Made by a program: the position numbers and the translations under genes. Positions 52,741 through 62,725 of a DNA stretch of 64,000 bases are shown one piece after another. The stretch is from Halothece sp964463655 (GTDB lineage: Bacteria; Cyanobacteriota; Cyanobacteriia; Cyanobacteriales; Rubidibacteraceae), in assembly GCA_964463655.1 (NCBI GenBank), contig CAYXDG010000006.1, positions 1 through 64,000 of the forward strand. The letters run 5' to 3'. Position 1 is the first letter of the stretch, and each line of letters begins with the position of its first letter. The notes under the pieces are model-generated. The model saw nothing but the letters and a program-made list of their open reading frames with translations, was not told the origin of the DNA and made no database searches.

Positions 52741-54912
52741 TTGGAACTAAGACCCGTGAATTTAGACGTTTGGCCTGGAAAACCAACCCCTCTCGGTGCG
52801 ACGTGGGATGGTGAAGGGGTTAACTTTGCAATTTTCTCAGAGAATGCGGAAGAAATAGAACTTTGTTTATTTACTGGACAAGATCATGAAATTCGTCTTC
52901 CTCTCAAAGAAGTGCATAATTATGTTTGGCATGGTTATATTCCTGGATTGCAGCCCGGACAGCGCTATAATTATCGAGTCTATGGAAACTTTATCCCTCA
53001 GCAGGGATATCGATTTAATCGCAAGAAACTCTTACTTGATCCCTATGCTCGTGCGGTAGCTGGAGACATATACTATGGACAAGAAACCTTTGCTTATCCT
53101 TGGGAATCACAGGAGAAAGACTTAGCTTGTTCCAATACAGATGATAGCCATCTCATTCCTAAGTGTGTAGTGGTGAATAATGTGTTTGACTGGGAAGGAG
53201 ATAAACCGCTACAAACTCCTTGGTATCAAACGATTATCTATGAAGTTCATGTCAAAGGCTTTACTCAACAACATCCCAAAATTCCTCAACACTTGCGGGG
53301 GACTTATGCAGGGTTAGCCCATCCCACTGCTATTAGCCATTTTAAATCGTTGGGGGTGAGTGCGATCGAATTACTCCCTGTCCATCACTTTTTACGCTAT
53401 CCAGGCCATTTAGTGGATAAAGGACTGCATAACTATTGGGGGTATGATTCAATTGCCTATTTTGCCCCATATTCGGAGTATAGCGCAGGCGATCGCCTAG
53501 GAGGACAAGTTAAAGAATTTAAAGGGATGGTCAAGGCGCTCCATCAAGCAGGGATTGAAGTCATTCTGGATGTGGTCTATAACCATACGGGAGAAGGAAA
53601 CCATTTTGGGCCAACAATTTGTTTTCGGGGAATTGATAATGTGGCTTATTATCGTTTAGTGGATGATGATCCGCGCTACTATATGGACTTTACAGGTTGT
53701 GGGAATTCTCTCAATGTACGTCATCCGCAAATTCTTAAACTAATTATGGATAGTCTGCGCTATTGGGTGGAAGAAATGCACGTGGATGGGTTTCGCTTTG
53801 ATTTGGCTTCAGCTTTAGCGCGAGAATTGTATGAGGTGGATAGTTTAGCCGCGTTTTTTAATATTATTCATCAAGACCCTGTGCTGTCCAATGTCAAATT
53901 AATTGCTGAACCTTGGGACTTGGGAGAGGGAGGGTATCAAGTGGGAAACTTTCCCCTTCTCTGGTCAGAATGGAATGGTAAATATCGGGATACAGTCAGA
54001 GATTTTTGGCGAGGTGAAGAGAATATCTTAACCGAGTTTGCGTTTCGCTTTACAGGGAGTCCCGACTTATATCAAGCCAATGGAAAACTTCCTCATGCTA
54101 GTATTAATTTTATGACAGCCCATGACGGATTTACCCTGCGTGATTTAGTTAGTTACAACGAGAAGCATAATCACGCCAATGGGGAAAATAATCATGATGG
54201 GGAAGATTATAATCGATCGTGGAATTGTGGCGCAGAAGGAGCAACAGACGATACAGACATTTTACAACTGCGATCGCGCCAACAACGAAACTTTCTGACC
54301 ACTCTCATGTTATCCCAAGGCGTTCCCATGCTCTTAGGCGGTGATGAAATGGGACGCACCCAACAGGGGAATAATAACGCTTATTGCCAAGATAATGAGC
54401 TAACATGGTTTAATTGGGCTTTATCGCCAGAAAACGAAGCTCTACTGGCTTTTACACAAGATTTAATTGCCTTTCGCCAACAACATCCCGTTTTCCATCG
54501 TCGCAACTGGTTTCAGGACCGCACCATTTATGGGTCACAAGTGAGAGGTTTAAGTTGGTATCATCCTGATGGCAATCAGTTAAGGGAAGATCAATGGCGA
54601 GAGAATCAGCAGATGAAAGGGATCATGGGGTTTCTCAATGGAAATGAACTATCCGCACCTGATCCGCGAGGGAAACCAGTGTGCGGTGATAGTTTCTTGT
54701 TACTGTTTAATCGTCATGATGAAGAAACAAGATTTAAATTGCCAAGAGTTTTGCAACAATGGCGTTGGGAAGCGGTGATTGATACGACTCAAGTGCGGTT
54801 GTTATCAGGGGAAACGGTTTACACAGGAGAAGAGGAGATTGTCTTAAAGACTCTTTCTCTGTTAGTCTTGAAAGGAATTGCTCAAGAGGGCGATCGCGTT
54901 TCAAGCCTTTAA
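52741..54912 (+). CDS. glgX: Glycogen debranching enzyme (isoamylase type)
   Basis: 723 residues, GH13 subfamily with an N-terminal CBM48-like domain (about 12-110). Catalytic-barrel motifs are VILDVVYNHTGEG, DGFRFDLASAL (nucleophile Asp), LIAEPWDLG (acid/base Glu) and FMTAHDGFTL. It hydrolyses alpha-1,6 branches during glycogen breakdown. The start is TTG at 52741 with AAGGA four bases upstream. The GTG five codons later has no ribosome site. Its end overlaps the convergent pheS end by four bases. Confidence 0.93.
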   Translation: MELRPVNLDVWPGKPTPLGATWDGEGVNFAIFSENAEEIELCLFTGQDHEIRLPLKEVHNYVWHGYIPGLQPGQRYNYRVYGNFIPQQGYRFNRKKLLLDPYARAVAGDIYYGQETFAYPWESQEKDLACSNTDDSHLIPKCVVVNNVFDWEGDKPLQTPWYQTIIYEVHVKGFTQQHPKIPQHLRGTYAGLAHPTAISHFKSLGVSAIELLPVHHFLRYPGHLVDKGLHNYWGYDSIAYFAPYSEYSAGDRLGGQVKEFKGMVKALHQAGIEVILDVVYNHTGEGNHFGPTICFRGIDNVAYYRLVDDDPRYYMDFTGCGNSLNVRHPQILKLIMDSLRYWVEEMHVDGFRFDLASALARELYEVDSLAAFFNIIHQDPVLSNVKLIAEPWDLGEGGYQVGNFPLLWSEWNGKYRDTVRDFWRGEENILTEFAFRFTGSPDLYQANGKLPHASINFMTAHDGFTLRDLVSYNEKHNHANGENNHDGEDYNRSWNCGAEGATDDTDILQLRSRQQRNFLTTLMLSQGVPMLLGGDEMGRTQQGNNNAYCQDNELTWFNWALSPENEALLAFTQDLIAFRQQHPVFHRRNWFQDRTIYGSQVRGLSWYHPDGNQLREDQWRENQQMKGIMGFLNGNELSAPDPRGKPVCGDSFLLLFNRHDEETRFKLPRVLQQWRWEAVIDTTQVRLLSGETVYTGEEEIVLKTLSLLVLKGIAQEGDRVSSL

Positions 54913-55916
54913 GTAAACTGTCTGAGGAAGCGTAAATCGCTATTATACAACCGACGAATATCATCCATTTGGTGTAAAACCATGGCAAAACGTTCAACAC
55001 CTAAACCCGCAGCAAAACCTGTATATTTTTCAGGATCATAGCCCACTGCTTTCATCACATTGGGGTCAACCATCCCACAACCCAACACTTCTAACCACTT
55101 TCCTTTCCACTGAACATCTACTTCTGCTGAGGGTTCGGTGAAGGGGAAATAACTTGTCCGAAAGCGTACCGCTAAATCATCCCCAAACATTTGTCGTAAA
55201 AACTCTTTAATGCTTCCTCGCAAGTCTGTGAATCTTAATCCTTCCTCGATCGCTAAAATTTCTAATTGATGGAAGACTGCCGAGTGAGTTGCGTCAACAG
55301 TATCTCGCCGATAAACCCGTCCTGGTGCAATTACCCGAATCGGAGGATCATGTTTTTCCATGTAGCGAATTTGTACAGAAGAGGTATGAGTCCGCAATAA
55401 CTTCCCATCTGGAAGATAAAAGGTATCCTGCATATCTCGCGCTGGATGGTCTTGGGGAGTGTTGAGCGCTTCAAAGTTGTAGTAATCGCTTTCTACCTCA
55501 AACCCTTCGGCGACAGTGTAGCCTAACCCAACAAAAATGTCCAACATTTTGTCAATCATCCCATTGAGGGGATGAACTTGTCCCAGTGGACGCATCACCC
55601 CAGGCATTGTGACATCAAGGGTTTCTGTGGCGAGTTGGGCTGCTAGCTGTGAGCGCTGTAAAGTTTCACGGCTTTGCTCGATCGCGTTTTGAATTTCTTC
55701 CTTAACATCATTAGCCAGTGAGCCAATGCGGGGACGTTCCTCTGCTGATAATTTTCCCATCCCCCGCAACACTTGGGAGAGTTGGCCTTTTTTTCCCAGA
55801 TATTGCACTCGCAGTTGTTCAAGCGAATCTAAATCATGGCTCTGCGCGATCGCGCTCATTGCTTCAGTTTTTAAGTCTGTAAGTTGGGTTTCTAAATCTA
55901 AGGAAGAAGAAGTCAT
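54909..55916 (-). CDS. pheS: Phenylalanyl-tRNA synthetase alpha subunit
   Basis: About 335 residues. An N-terminal coiled coil (to about 95) precedes the class II catalytic core: HPLNGMIDKMLDIF, DHPARDMQDTFY, LRTHTSSVQIRYM (motif 2 region), and the motif 3 stretch AAGLGVERFAM. It charges tRNA-Phe together with PheT, which is not in the window. The ATG at 55916 is preferred to a TTG at 55937. Confidence 0.95.
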   Translation of the reverse strand: MTSSSLDLETQLTDLKTEAMSAIAQSHDLDSLEQLRVQYLGKKGQLSQVLRGMGKLSAEERPRIGSLANDVKEEIQNAIEQSRETLQRSQLAAQLATETLDVTMPGVMRPLGQVHPLNGMIDKMLDIFVGLGYTVAEGFEVESDYYNFEALNTPQDHPARDMQDTFYLPDGKLLRTHTSSVQIRYMEKHDPPIRVIAPGRVYRRDTVDATHSAVFHQLEILAIEEGLRFTDLRGSIKEFLRQMFGDDLAVRFRTSYFPFTEPSAEVDVQWKGKWLEVLGCGMVDPNVMKAVGYDPEKYTGFAAGLGVERFAMVLHQMDDIRRLYNSDLRFLRQFT

Positions 55917-56097
55917 GTTGACAAGGGGGGTAATCAATCTCTATCAGTTTAACAAGCAGTGCATCAAGCCGAACCGAGTTAACATCAAAAACAAACCTAA
56001 AAGTTCGCGCTATTGTGTTTAAAAAAGTTGTAGCATAAATAACAACTCAGTAAAGATTAGACTGTACAAATAAATAGTAAGTTAAACCGTTTGAGCA

Positions 56098-57969
56098 GTG
56101 GGTTATCCAAATCAGACACAACAAATTCCCAATCCCCCCGCAATCGTAGAATCCGTTCAACGATGCACAGGCGCTTATGCCCTAATGGACAGTTTAAAGC
56201 GACATGGCGTTAAACATATTTTCGGTTATCCCGGGGGTGCGATTCTCCCCATTTACGATGAACTCCATCGCGCCGAAGCACGGGGAGATGTCAAACATAT
56301 TTTAGTCCGTCACGAACAAGCTGCAGCCCATGCTGCGGATGGATATGCACGCGCGACAGGGAAGGTGGGCGTTTGCTTCGCCACTTCCGGCCCTGGGGCG
56401 ACTAACTTAGTGACAGGACTCGCCACCGCCCACATGGACTCGATTCCAATGGTAGCAATTACAGGACAAGTTGCCCGTCCCGCCATTGGAACTGACGCTT
56501 TCCAAGAAACTGACATTTTTGGGATTACCCTTCCCATTATCAAGCATTCTTATGTGGTGCGTCACGCTAGTGATATGGCAAGAATCATCGCGGAAGCGTT
56601 TCACATTGCCAGCACGGGACGACCGGGACCTGTTTTAATTGATATTCCCAAAGATGTGGGCTTTGAAGAATGCGATTATGTCCCCGTAGCTCCTGGAAAA
56701 GTTCATCTTCCAGGTTTTCCTCCCACTCAAAACCCTCACCCAACTACCTTCTCCCAAGCAATTAAGCTGATTGAAGCCGCTGAACGTCCTTTACTATATG
56801 TTGGGGGTGGAGCGATTACCTCTGGCGCTGATCAGGAAATTAAGCAGCTTGCAGAGCATTTTCAAATCCCTGTGACGACCACCTTGATGGGGTTGGGGTC
56901 ATTTGATGAAAATCATCCCCTCTCTGTGTCAATGTTGGGAATGCACGGCACCGCTTATGCTAATTATGCAGTGAGCGAGTGCGATTTGTTAATTGCGGTT
57001 GGCGCAAGATTTGACGATCGCGTCACAGGAAAATTAGATGAGTTTGCTTCCCGTGCCAAAGTGATTCATTTTGACATCGACCCAGCAGAAGTGGGGAAAA
57101 ACCGCGCTCCTGATGTAGCGGTTGTGGGGGATGTCCGCACCTGTTTACAGCAAATGCTCAAGCGGATTGAAGAGTTAAACATTCCTCAAAATAGCGATCG
57201 CACCAAATCTTGGTTAGCGCGAATCAATCGCTGGCGAGAAATCTATCCCTTAGTTGTTCCTCATTATGAGGACTCCATTTCTCCCCAAGAAGTGATTGTG
57301 GAAGTGGGAAAACAAGCCCCCTACGCCTACTATACAACCGATGTGGGACAACATCAGATGTGGGCTGCCCAGTTCATTCAATATGGCCCGCGACGCTGGA
57401 TTTCTAGCTCTGGTTTAGGGACAATGGGGTATGGCTTACCTGCAGCAATGGGGGTTAAAATCGCCGTTGAGGAGGAACAGGTCATCTGTATTAGCGGTGA
57501 TGCCAGTTTCCAGATGAACTTGCAAGAATTGGGAACATTAGCGCAATATGGCATTCAGGTGAAAACTGTCCTGATTAATAACGGTTGGCAAGGAATGGTG
57601 CGACAATGGCAACAAACCTTCTTCCAAGAACGCTATTCGGCTTCAAATATGCAGGTGGGAATGCCTGATTTTGTTAAGTTGTGTGAAGCATACGGGGTGA
57701 AAGGAATGCTGGTGCGCGATCGCGCAGAATTATCTAGTGCGATCGCCGAAATGCTCAATCATGACGGCCCCGTCTTACTGGATGCTCAAGTAACCAAAGA
57801 CGAAAACTGTTATCCAATGGTCGCGCCAGGAAAAAGCAATGCTCAAATGCTCGGCTTACCTGAAATTCAGCCATTAGACCAAGCAGTTGAAGGGGTTTAC
57901 TGTAGCAACTGTCGCGCTCAAAATCCAGCAATGAACAAGTTTTGTCCTGAATGTGGCACGAAACTCTAA
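56098..57969 (+). CDS. ilvB: Acetolactate synthase large subunit with C-terminal zinc ribbon
   Basis: 623 residues from GTG 56098. The ThDP enzyme has the N-terminal FGYPGGAILPIYDEL with catalytic Glu in VRHEQAAAHAADGYAR, a central FAD region, and the ThDP/Mg motif GDASFQMNLQELGT. It makes acetolactate or acetohydroxybutyrate for branched-chain amino acids. After the usual end near residue 590 there is a CxxC-x10-CxxC zinc ribbon (C602, C605, C616, C619) not present in the E. coli enzymes. The small subunit gene is not adjacent. A strong terminator follows. Confidence 0.93.
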   Translation: MGYPNQTQQIPNPPAIVESVQRCTGAYALMDSLKRHGVKHIFGYPGGAILPIYDELHRAEARGDVKHILVRHEQAAAHAADGYARATGKVGVCFATSGPGATNLVTGLATAHMDSIPMVAITGQVARPAIGTDAFQETDIFGITLPIIKHSYVVRHASDMARIIAEAFHIASTGRPGPVLIDIPKDVGFEECDYVPVAPGKVHLPGFPPTQNPHPTTFSQAIKLIEAAERPLLYVGGGAITSGADQEIKQLAEHFQIPVTTTLMGLGSFDENHPLSVSMLGMHGTAYANYAVSECDLLIAVGARFDDRVTGKLDEFASRAKVIHFDIDPAEVGKNRAPDVAVVGDVRTCLQQMLKRIEELNIPQNSDRTKSWLARINRWREIYPLVVPHYEDSISPQEVIVEVGKQAPYAYYTTDVGQHQMWAAQFIQYGPRRWISSSGLGTMGYGLPAAMGVKIAVEEEQVICISGDASFQMNLQELGTLAQYGIQVKTVLINNGWQGMVRQWQQTFFQERYSASNMQVGMPDFVKLCEAYGVKGMLVRDRAELSSAIAEMLNHDGPVLLDAQVTKDENCYPMVAPGKSNAQMLGLPEIQPLDQAVEGVYCSNCRAQNPAMNKFCPECGTKL

Positions 57970-57989
57970 AAATGGCTAGGTAGAGAAAC

Positions 57990-58018
57990 ATCCCTCAACC
58001 AATGGTTGGGGGATTTTT
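57990..58018 (+). terminator. Rho-independent terminator of ilvB
   Basis: ATCCC-TCAACC, a three-base loop, then GGTTGGGGGAT form an 11-bp stem with one G-U pair, ending in TTTTT. It begins 21 bases after the ilvB stop. Confidence 0.8.
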
Positions 58019-58049
58019 GGGTGAGTCCCTACATTAACTTGGTCACTGT

Positions 58050-58547
58050 TTACCAACCCCAAGTCCCCGCTGCCCCCTTAAACGGGCCGACAATATCGCT
58101 AGTGATCCAACCGCCATAGAAATCTCCAGCTTGCGCTTGGGTTTGTTCCCCATCCACATAACAGGCCTCCATTTTAGCTGGATAAAAAGCGAAATAACCA
58201 GCAATTTCAGGGTAACGCTGACTGGGATTCGGATAATCCCAAACGCCATTCATCGCTTCTTGATCTCCCACTTTTAAGGTATAGTAACGAGCTTTTCCTT
58301 TCCACTCGCAAAACGTTTGATAGTTGGTTTGAGTTAAATATTCCTGTTTAACATCTTCTGCGGGAATGTAATAGACAGGGGGATGGCTCGTTTCTAACAT
58401 TCTCAGAGATTTTGTGGTGTCTGCGATGACTTCCCCATTAAATACCACTTGGATATGCTTAGAGGAGGGTTCTAAGCGGGGAGGACGAGGATAATCCCAC
58501 ACTGATTCTTGTCCTGGTTTCGGTTCGATGCGTTGACGATTAAACAT
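58050..58547 (-). CDS. DUF427-family protein
   Basis: 165 residues of the DUF427 family: VWDYPRPP near the start, VVFNGEVIADTTKSLRMLET, PVYYIPAEDV, CEWKGKARYY and a final YGGWITSDIVGPFKG. The fold is a small beta barrel; no function is established. It directly follows the carotenoid-oxygenase relic on the same strand by 12 bases. Confidence 0.85.
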   Translation of the reverse strand: MFNRQRIEPKPGQESVWDYPRPPRLEPSSKHIQVVFNGEVIADTTKSLRMLETSHPPVYYIPAEDVKQEYLTQTNYQTFCEWKGKARYYTLKVGDQEAMNGVWDYPNPSQRYPEIAGYFAFYPAKMEACYVDGEQTQAQAGDFYGGWITSDIVGPFKGAAGTWGW

Positions 58548-58559
58548 GATTCATTATTC

Positions 58560-58860
58560 TTAGGAATTGATCAAAGGAATGCGCGATCGCTGCAATTGTT
58601 CTTCAGTTACCCAAACACTGTGAAATCCATAAGGAACTCGTTGAGGCATAATCACTCTTGCCACCGGCTCGGCTGTGAAATTTTTGCCATCAATCACCAC
58701 TAACTCAGAGGTGTCTTGGTTGGTATCATGAACAAAGGTTAACACCCAACCGTCATCTTCTTCCATGCTATCTGGACGGGGGACAAAAGATCGAAAAAGT
58801 AAAATGAGGAAAGAAATGTTGTTTCATCGGCTTCAGGAACATACCCTTCAGGCTTTCACA
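58560..58860 (-). pseudogene. 3' remnant of a carotenoid cleavage oxygenase gene
   Basis: The last 75 codons read VPRPDSMEEDDGWVLTFVHD, then ELVVIDGKNFTAEPVARVIM and PQRVPYGFHSVWV, which is the C-terminal end of the RPE65/apocarotenoid oxygenase family including the final iron-ligand His in GFH. Just upstream a second frame gives PEGYVPEADETTF, the preceding family segment, so the two pieces are separated by a frameshift or small deletion. All earlier iron-ligand histidines are missing. The normal gene is near 480 codons. Confidence 0.75.
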
Positions 58861-58925
58861 AGTTTAATAAATAGAATGTGTTGATTTTAATTTTATCTGA
58901 AATCCTTTAAGTTTGCTACTAAATT

Positions 58926-61214
58926 ATGTATGACTGGCAAGTTTTATCCCCAATTGAAATTCCTCAATCATTTTTAGAGGCTGTTGCCGAGTATCAGCCT
59001 GAATATCCAGAATATACCGCACAATTGTTATGGCAAAGAGGAATCTGCGATCGCACAACTTTAAACCAATTTCTTAACCCTACTATTTATCTTCCTACAT
59101 CTGGATTTACGGCCTTTGGACAACAAATGAACTGGGCGATCGCGCGGTTAAAAAAAGCGTGGGAAACCCAAGAAAAAGTCACGATTTGGGGGGATTTTGA
59201 TGCAGATGGAGTCACTGCAACCAGTGTCCTTTGGGAAGGATTATTGCCGTTTTTCTCACCCGAAACCCTTACTTATTATATCCCAAATCGTCTCACAGAA
59301 TCTCATGGCTTAAACCAACAGGGGTTAGAAAGGTTAGCAGCAAAAGGGGTTAGTTTAGTGATTACTTGCGATACAGGAAGCACGAACTTAGACGAGATTG
59401 AAATTGCAAAAACTTTGGGCATTGATATTATGATTACTGACCATCATACCCTACCTTTAGAAGACCCAGATGTGGTTGCTATTCTCAATCCCAGATATCT
59501 GTCAAAAGATCATCCCCTTTCCTCTCTTTCTGGGGTTGCAGTTGCTTATAAACTCATTGAATCTCTCTATGAAAGTTTCCCTGATATTCCCAACAAACCA
59601 GCAGAAGACTTATTAGATTTAGTGGCGATCGGACTGATTGCAGATTTAGTAGAATTGCGAGGAGACTGTCGCTATTTAGCCCAAATTGGCATTCAAAAAT
59701 TAGCCCAACAACTCAATCATCCCACTCGTCCTGGAATTGCAAAGTTATTAAAATTATGCAAACGCACTGGCGATCGCCCGATGGATATTTCCTTCGGTCT
59801 TGGCCCTCGAATTAATGCGATTAGTCGCATTCAAGGAGATGCCAGTTTTGCGGTAGAATTATTAACCAGTGAAGACGAAAAACTCTGTCAAGAATTAGCC
59901 CGAAAAACAGAAACTGCTAATACTCGCCGAAAAGAACTGCAAAAAGAAATGGAACAAGATGTCAAACGGCGAGTTAACGATCTAGATTTATCGACAACGG
60001 GAGTAATTATCTTAGCAGATGCACAATGGCAAGCTGGGATTTTAGGATTAGTGGCTGGAAAAATTGCTCAAGAATATGCCCGTCCAACCATTCTTTTAAA
60101 TCTAGATAGTTCTGGTTTTGCAAGAGGTTCAGCGCGGTCAGTGCAACAAATTGATCTCTATGAATTGCTGCGATCGAAACAACATTTATTACATCGTTTT
60201 GGCGGTCATCCCTTTGCTGCTGGACTCAGCTTAAAAGTAGAAAACCTCTCCATTTTTCAAGAAGCAATTAATCAGCAATTTCGTCAAAAGTATGGCTTAC
60301 AGACTCCTGAACCGATCATCAATATTGATTTAACCGTAACCGTACAGGAATTAGGAAAAGACTTATTTAAGTCATTGAAATTGTTAGAACCTTATGGGAT
60401 GGGAAACCCTCTCCCACGGTTACTGATCAAAAACTGCTGGTTTACAGAAGTTTGGAATAAAAATATCCAAGATTATACCAAGAAGAAAGTGCAGTATATT
60501 CGGACAACATTTAAGATTTGCGATCGCACAAAACCAGAAGGCTTTCATGGGATGTGGTGGGGACATTATAAAGATGAACTACCTGAAAATCAATCGTTTG
60601 ATGCAGTAGTAGAATTAGATTTGAATACTTATGAGAAACGCCATGAAGTGCGGTTAATCGATTTAAAAATTAGCGAGGAAAAAATGTCTCATCACAATCA
60701 AAAAAGGGAAGACATCTTGATTCTTGATCGCCGTGGAGAAAGCAACGATTCCGCAGTAATAATGAATCTTAATCAACCTGTAATTAAACTAGAAACTTGT
60801 CCTCGAAATTGGGAAGAATTAGGAAAAACTCTGCAAATTGCCAAACGAGAAAATAGCGCGATCGCTCTCACCTACACTTATCCCCAACCGTTATCTCCAG
60901 AAGAGATTTGGAAACAGCTGCTTGGGATTGCAAAATATCTGAGTCGTACTGGACAACTGATTACAGTTGAGAAACTCCAAAATGAATTACAGTTGAGTCG
61001 AACAACCATAGAATTAGGACTAGCAGCGCTCATCGAGATCGGCTTTATCATTGAAGGAGAAGAACTGATCAAACTAATTGGAAACGCCAATTCTGATCTG
61101 TTCCATGAAGAGAAAGTCAAAGTGTTTTTAGAAACAGTTCGAGAAGAACAATTTCGTTGTCAGTATTTCTCCGAAGTTCCTACCGAAGTGATTACAGCAG
61201 CGACTCATTTCTAA
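58926..61214 (+). CDS. recJ: Single-stranded-DNA exonuclease RecJ
   Basis: 762 residues, longer than the E. coli protein (577). DHH phosphoesterase motifs are WGDFDADGVTATS (near 90), TCDTGSTN and TDHHTLP (near 171), followed by the DHHA1 signature FGGHPFAAGLSLK. The extra 150 C-terminal residues include a helix-turn-helix-like part (LSRTGQLITVEKLQNELQLS). It degrades 5' single-stranded ends in recombination and mismatch repair. Confidence 0.93.
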   Translation: MYDWQVLSPIEIPQSFLEAVAEYQPEYPEYTAQLLWQRGICDRTTLNQFLNPTIYLPTSGFTAFGQQMNWAIARLKKAWETQEKVTIWGDFDADGVTATSVLWEGLLPFFSPETLTYYIPNRLTESHGLNQQGLERLAAKGVSLVITCDTGSTNLDEIEIAKTLGIDIMITDHHTLPLEDPDVVAILNPRYLSKDHPLSSLSGVAVAYKLIESLYESFPDIPNKPAEDLLDLVAIGLIADLVELRGDCRYLAQIGIQKLAQQLNHPTRPGIAKLLKLCKRTGDRPMDISFGLGPRINAISRIQGDASFAVELLTSEDEKLCQELARKTETANTRRKELQKEMEQDVKRRVNDLDLSTTGVIILADAQWQAGILGLVAGKIAQEYARPTILLNLDSSGFARGSARSVQQIDLYELLRSKQHLLHRFGGHPFAAGLSLKVENLSIFQEAINQQFRQKYGLQTPEPIINIDLTVTVQELGKDLFKSLKLLEPYGMGNPLPRLLIKNCWFTEVWNKNIQDYTKKKVQYIRTTFKICDRTKPEGFHGMWWGHYKDELPENQSFDAVVELDLNTYEKRHEVRLIDLKISEEKMSHHNQKREDILILDRRGESNDSAVIMNLNQPVIKLETCPRNWEELGKTLQIAKRENSAIALTYTYPQPLSPEEIWKQLLGIAKYLSRTGQLITVEKLQNELQLSRTTIELGLAALIEIGFIIEGEELIKLIGNANSDLFHEEKVKVFLETVREEQFRCQYFSEVPTEVITAATHF

Positions 61215-61254
61215 TTAATTTTGTAGCAATTGTTTTGACAAACATCCTTCCCAA

Positions 61255-62640
61255 TTAAATAGATTGAGAAAAGGCTTTCTTTTGACGTTTTTTCAGGTAA
61301 GTATCAAAGACGCTGGCAATATTGCGAATCAATAATCGTCCTGCTGGCGTAACTTCAATTTCATCCCCTTGAATTTCCACTAAGCCATCTTTTGCTAGGG
61401 CTTTTAATTCGGTATATTCTGAGGCAAAATAGTCTGAGAAATTCGCATCCAGTTTGATGTTATATTTCTCTCGCCAACGCTGCGGAGACAAATGAAATTG
61501 ACACATTAATTCAATGATAATCGATCGCCGTAACTGGTCTTCTCCGTTTAATTGCACGCCTTTGGCTAGGGGAAACTGATTGTTATCAATGTTGCGATAG
61601 TAGTCTTTGATCCGCTTTTGATTTTGGGCATAAACGTCTTGCAACATACTGATTCCTGTCATCCCAAAGGAGAGAAGATCGGAATCGGGTTGGGTAGTAT
61701 AGCCTTGAAAATTGCGATGTAATTCCCCATTTCGTTGCGCGATCGCGAGTTCGTCATCAGGTTTGGCAAAATGATCCATTCCGATAAAAACATACCCCTG
61801 ATTCGTCAGTTTTTCAATGGACATCTGCAAGATTTTTAACTTTTCTTCCCCACTGGGTAATGCAGATTCTGGAAGACGTTTTTGCACAGGTTTTAACCAA
61901 GGAACATACGCAAAACTAAACACCGCCACGCGATCGGGATTTAATTGAATTGTCTTTTTAATGGTCTCTTGAAATGTCTCTAACGTTTGATAGGGCAATC
62001 CATAGACTAAATCAACATTAACACTTTCAAAACCTGCTTCTCGTATCCATTCCATGACATTAAATAGCATGGTTTCAGATTGAACACGATTAATGGCTTC
62101 TTGCACTTTTGGATTAAAATCTTGAATGCCAAAACTAATGCGATTAAACCCTAAATCTCGCAAAAACATCAGATAGTTTTTATCCACAGATTTGGGATTA
62201 ATTTCAAGGGAAACTTCTGCATTGTCTTCTAAGGAAAACGCTTGACTCATCTTTGTCCATAGCTTTTCCACTTGTTCTAAATTAAGATAGTTAGGCGTTC
62301 CGCCTCCCCAATGAAATTGATTCACTTTTCGATTAGAATCTACTAAAGAAGTCACTTGGTCAATGTTTCTAAAAACATAATCCAAATAAGGCTCAGCAAA
62401 CTCTTTCCGTTGGGTAATTAAGGTATTGCAACCGCAGAAATAACAGGGGGTTTCACAAAAGGGAATATGACAATACAACGAGAGGGGTGTTTGATTCCCC
62501 ACTGCGATCGCGTTTTTAAATGCGTTTGTCTCAAAGGATTCTTTTAGTTCCGTTGCAGGGGGATAACTGGTGTAACGAGGGAGAGGGCGATCGTATTTTT
62601 TCAGAAGTTCGGTGTCAAATTCAACAGTTTTAATGGTCAT
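61255..62640 (-). CDS. hemN: Oxygen-independent coproporphyrinogen III dehydrogenase
   Basis: 461 residues, radical SAM. The cluster cysteines are C62, C66 and C69 in HIPFCETPCYFCGC, with the additional C71 typical of HemN. HWGGGTPNYL and SLEINPKSVDK follow. It converts coproporphyrinogen III to protoporphyrinogen IX when oxygen is low. It lies 85 bases downstream of the heme oxygenase gene on the same strand, with a repeat array between them. Confidence 0.95.
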   Translation of the reverse strand: MTIKTVEFDTELLKKYDRPLPRYTSYPPATELKESFETNAFKNAIAVGNQTPLSLYCHIPFCETPCYFCGCNTLITQRKEFAEPYLDYVFRNIDQVTSLVDSNRKVNQFHWGGGTPNYLNLEQVEKLWTKMSQAFSLEDNAEVSLEINPKSVDKNYLMFLRDLGFNRISFGIQDFNPKVQEAINRVQSETMLFNVMEWIREAGFESVNVDLVYGLPYQTLETFQETIKKTIQLNPDRVAVFSFAYVPWLKPVQKRLPESALPSGEEKLKILQMSIEKLTNQGYVFIGMDHFAKPDDELAIAQRNGELHRNFQGYTTQPDSDLLSFGMTGISMLQDVYAQNQKRIKDYYRNIDNNQFPLAKGVQLNGEDQLRRSIIIELMCQFHLSPQRWREKYNIKLDANFSDYFASEYTELKALAKDGLVEIQGDEIEVTPAGRLLIRNIASVFDTYLKKRQKKAFSQSI

Positions 62641-62645
62641 TATTT

Positions 62646-62680
62646 TTGTTATTTGTTATTTGTTCTTGGTTCTTTGTTCC
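62646..62680. repeat. Degenerate heptanucleotide repeat between ho and hemN
   Basis: Five 7-base units (TTGTTAT, TTGTTAT, TTGTTCT, TGGTTCT, TTGTTCC) related to the array at 6982 on the other strand. Their place inside a likely operon is unusual. Confidence 0.6.
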
Positions 62681-62721
62681 CCCCTTTCAAAGCCGGAGCT
62701 TTAGTGAGGAGGTTAGGGGGG
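62679..62721. repeat. Fold-back repeat CCCCCCT...AGGGGGG
   Basis: Seven-base arms enclose a loop with AAGCCGGAGCTTTAGTGAGG. Like the related copy at 36224, it directly follows a heptamer array. In the ho-hemN transcript it would form a strong hairpin that could attenuate hemN or stabilise RNA (inference). Confidence 0.65.
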
Positions 62722-62725
62722 ATTG

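Noticed and set aside
52623..52814. Plus-strand 63-codon frame before and into glgX
   Set aside because: It overlaps the glgX start in another frame and has no recognisable features.
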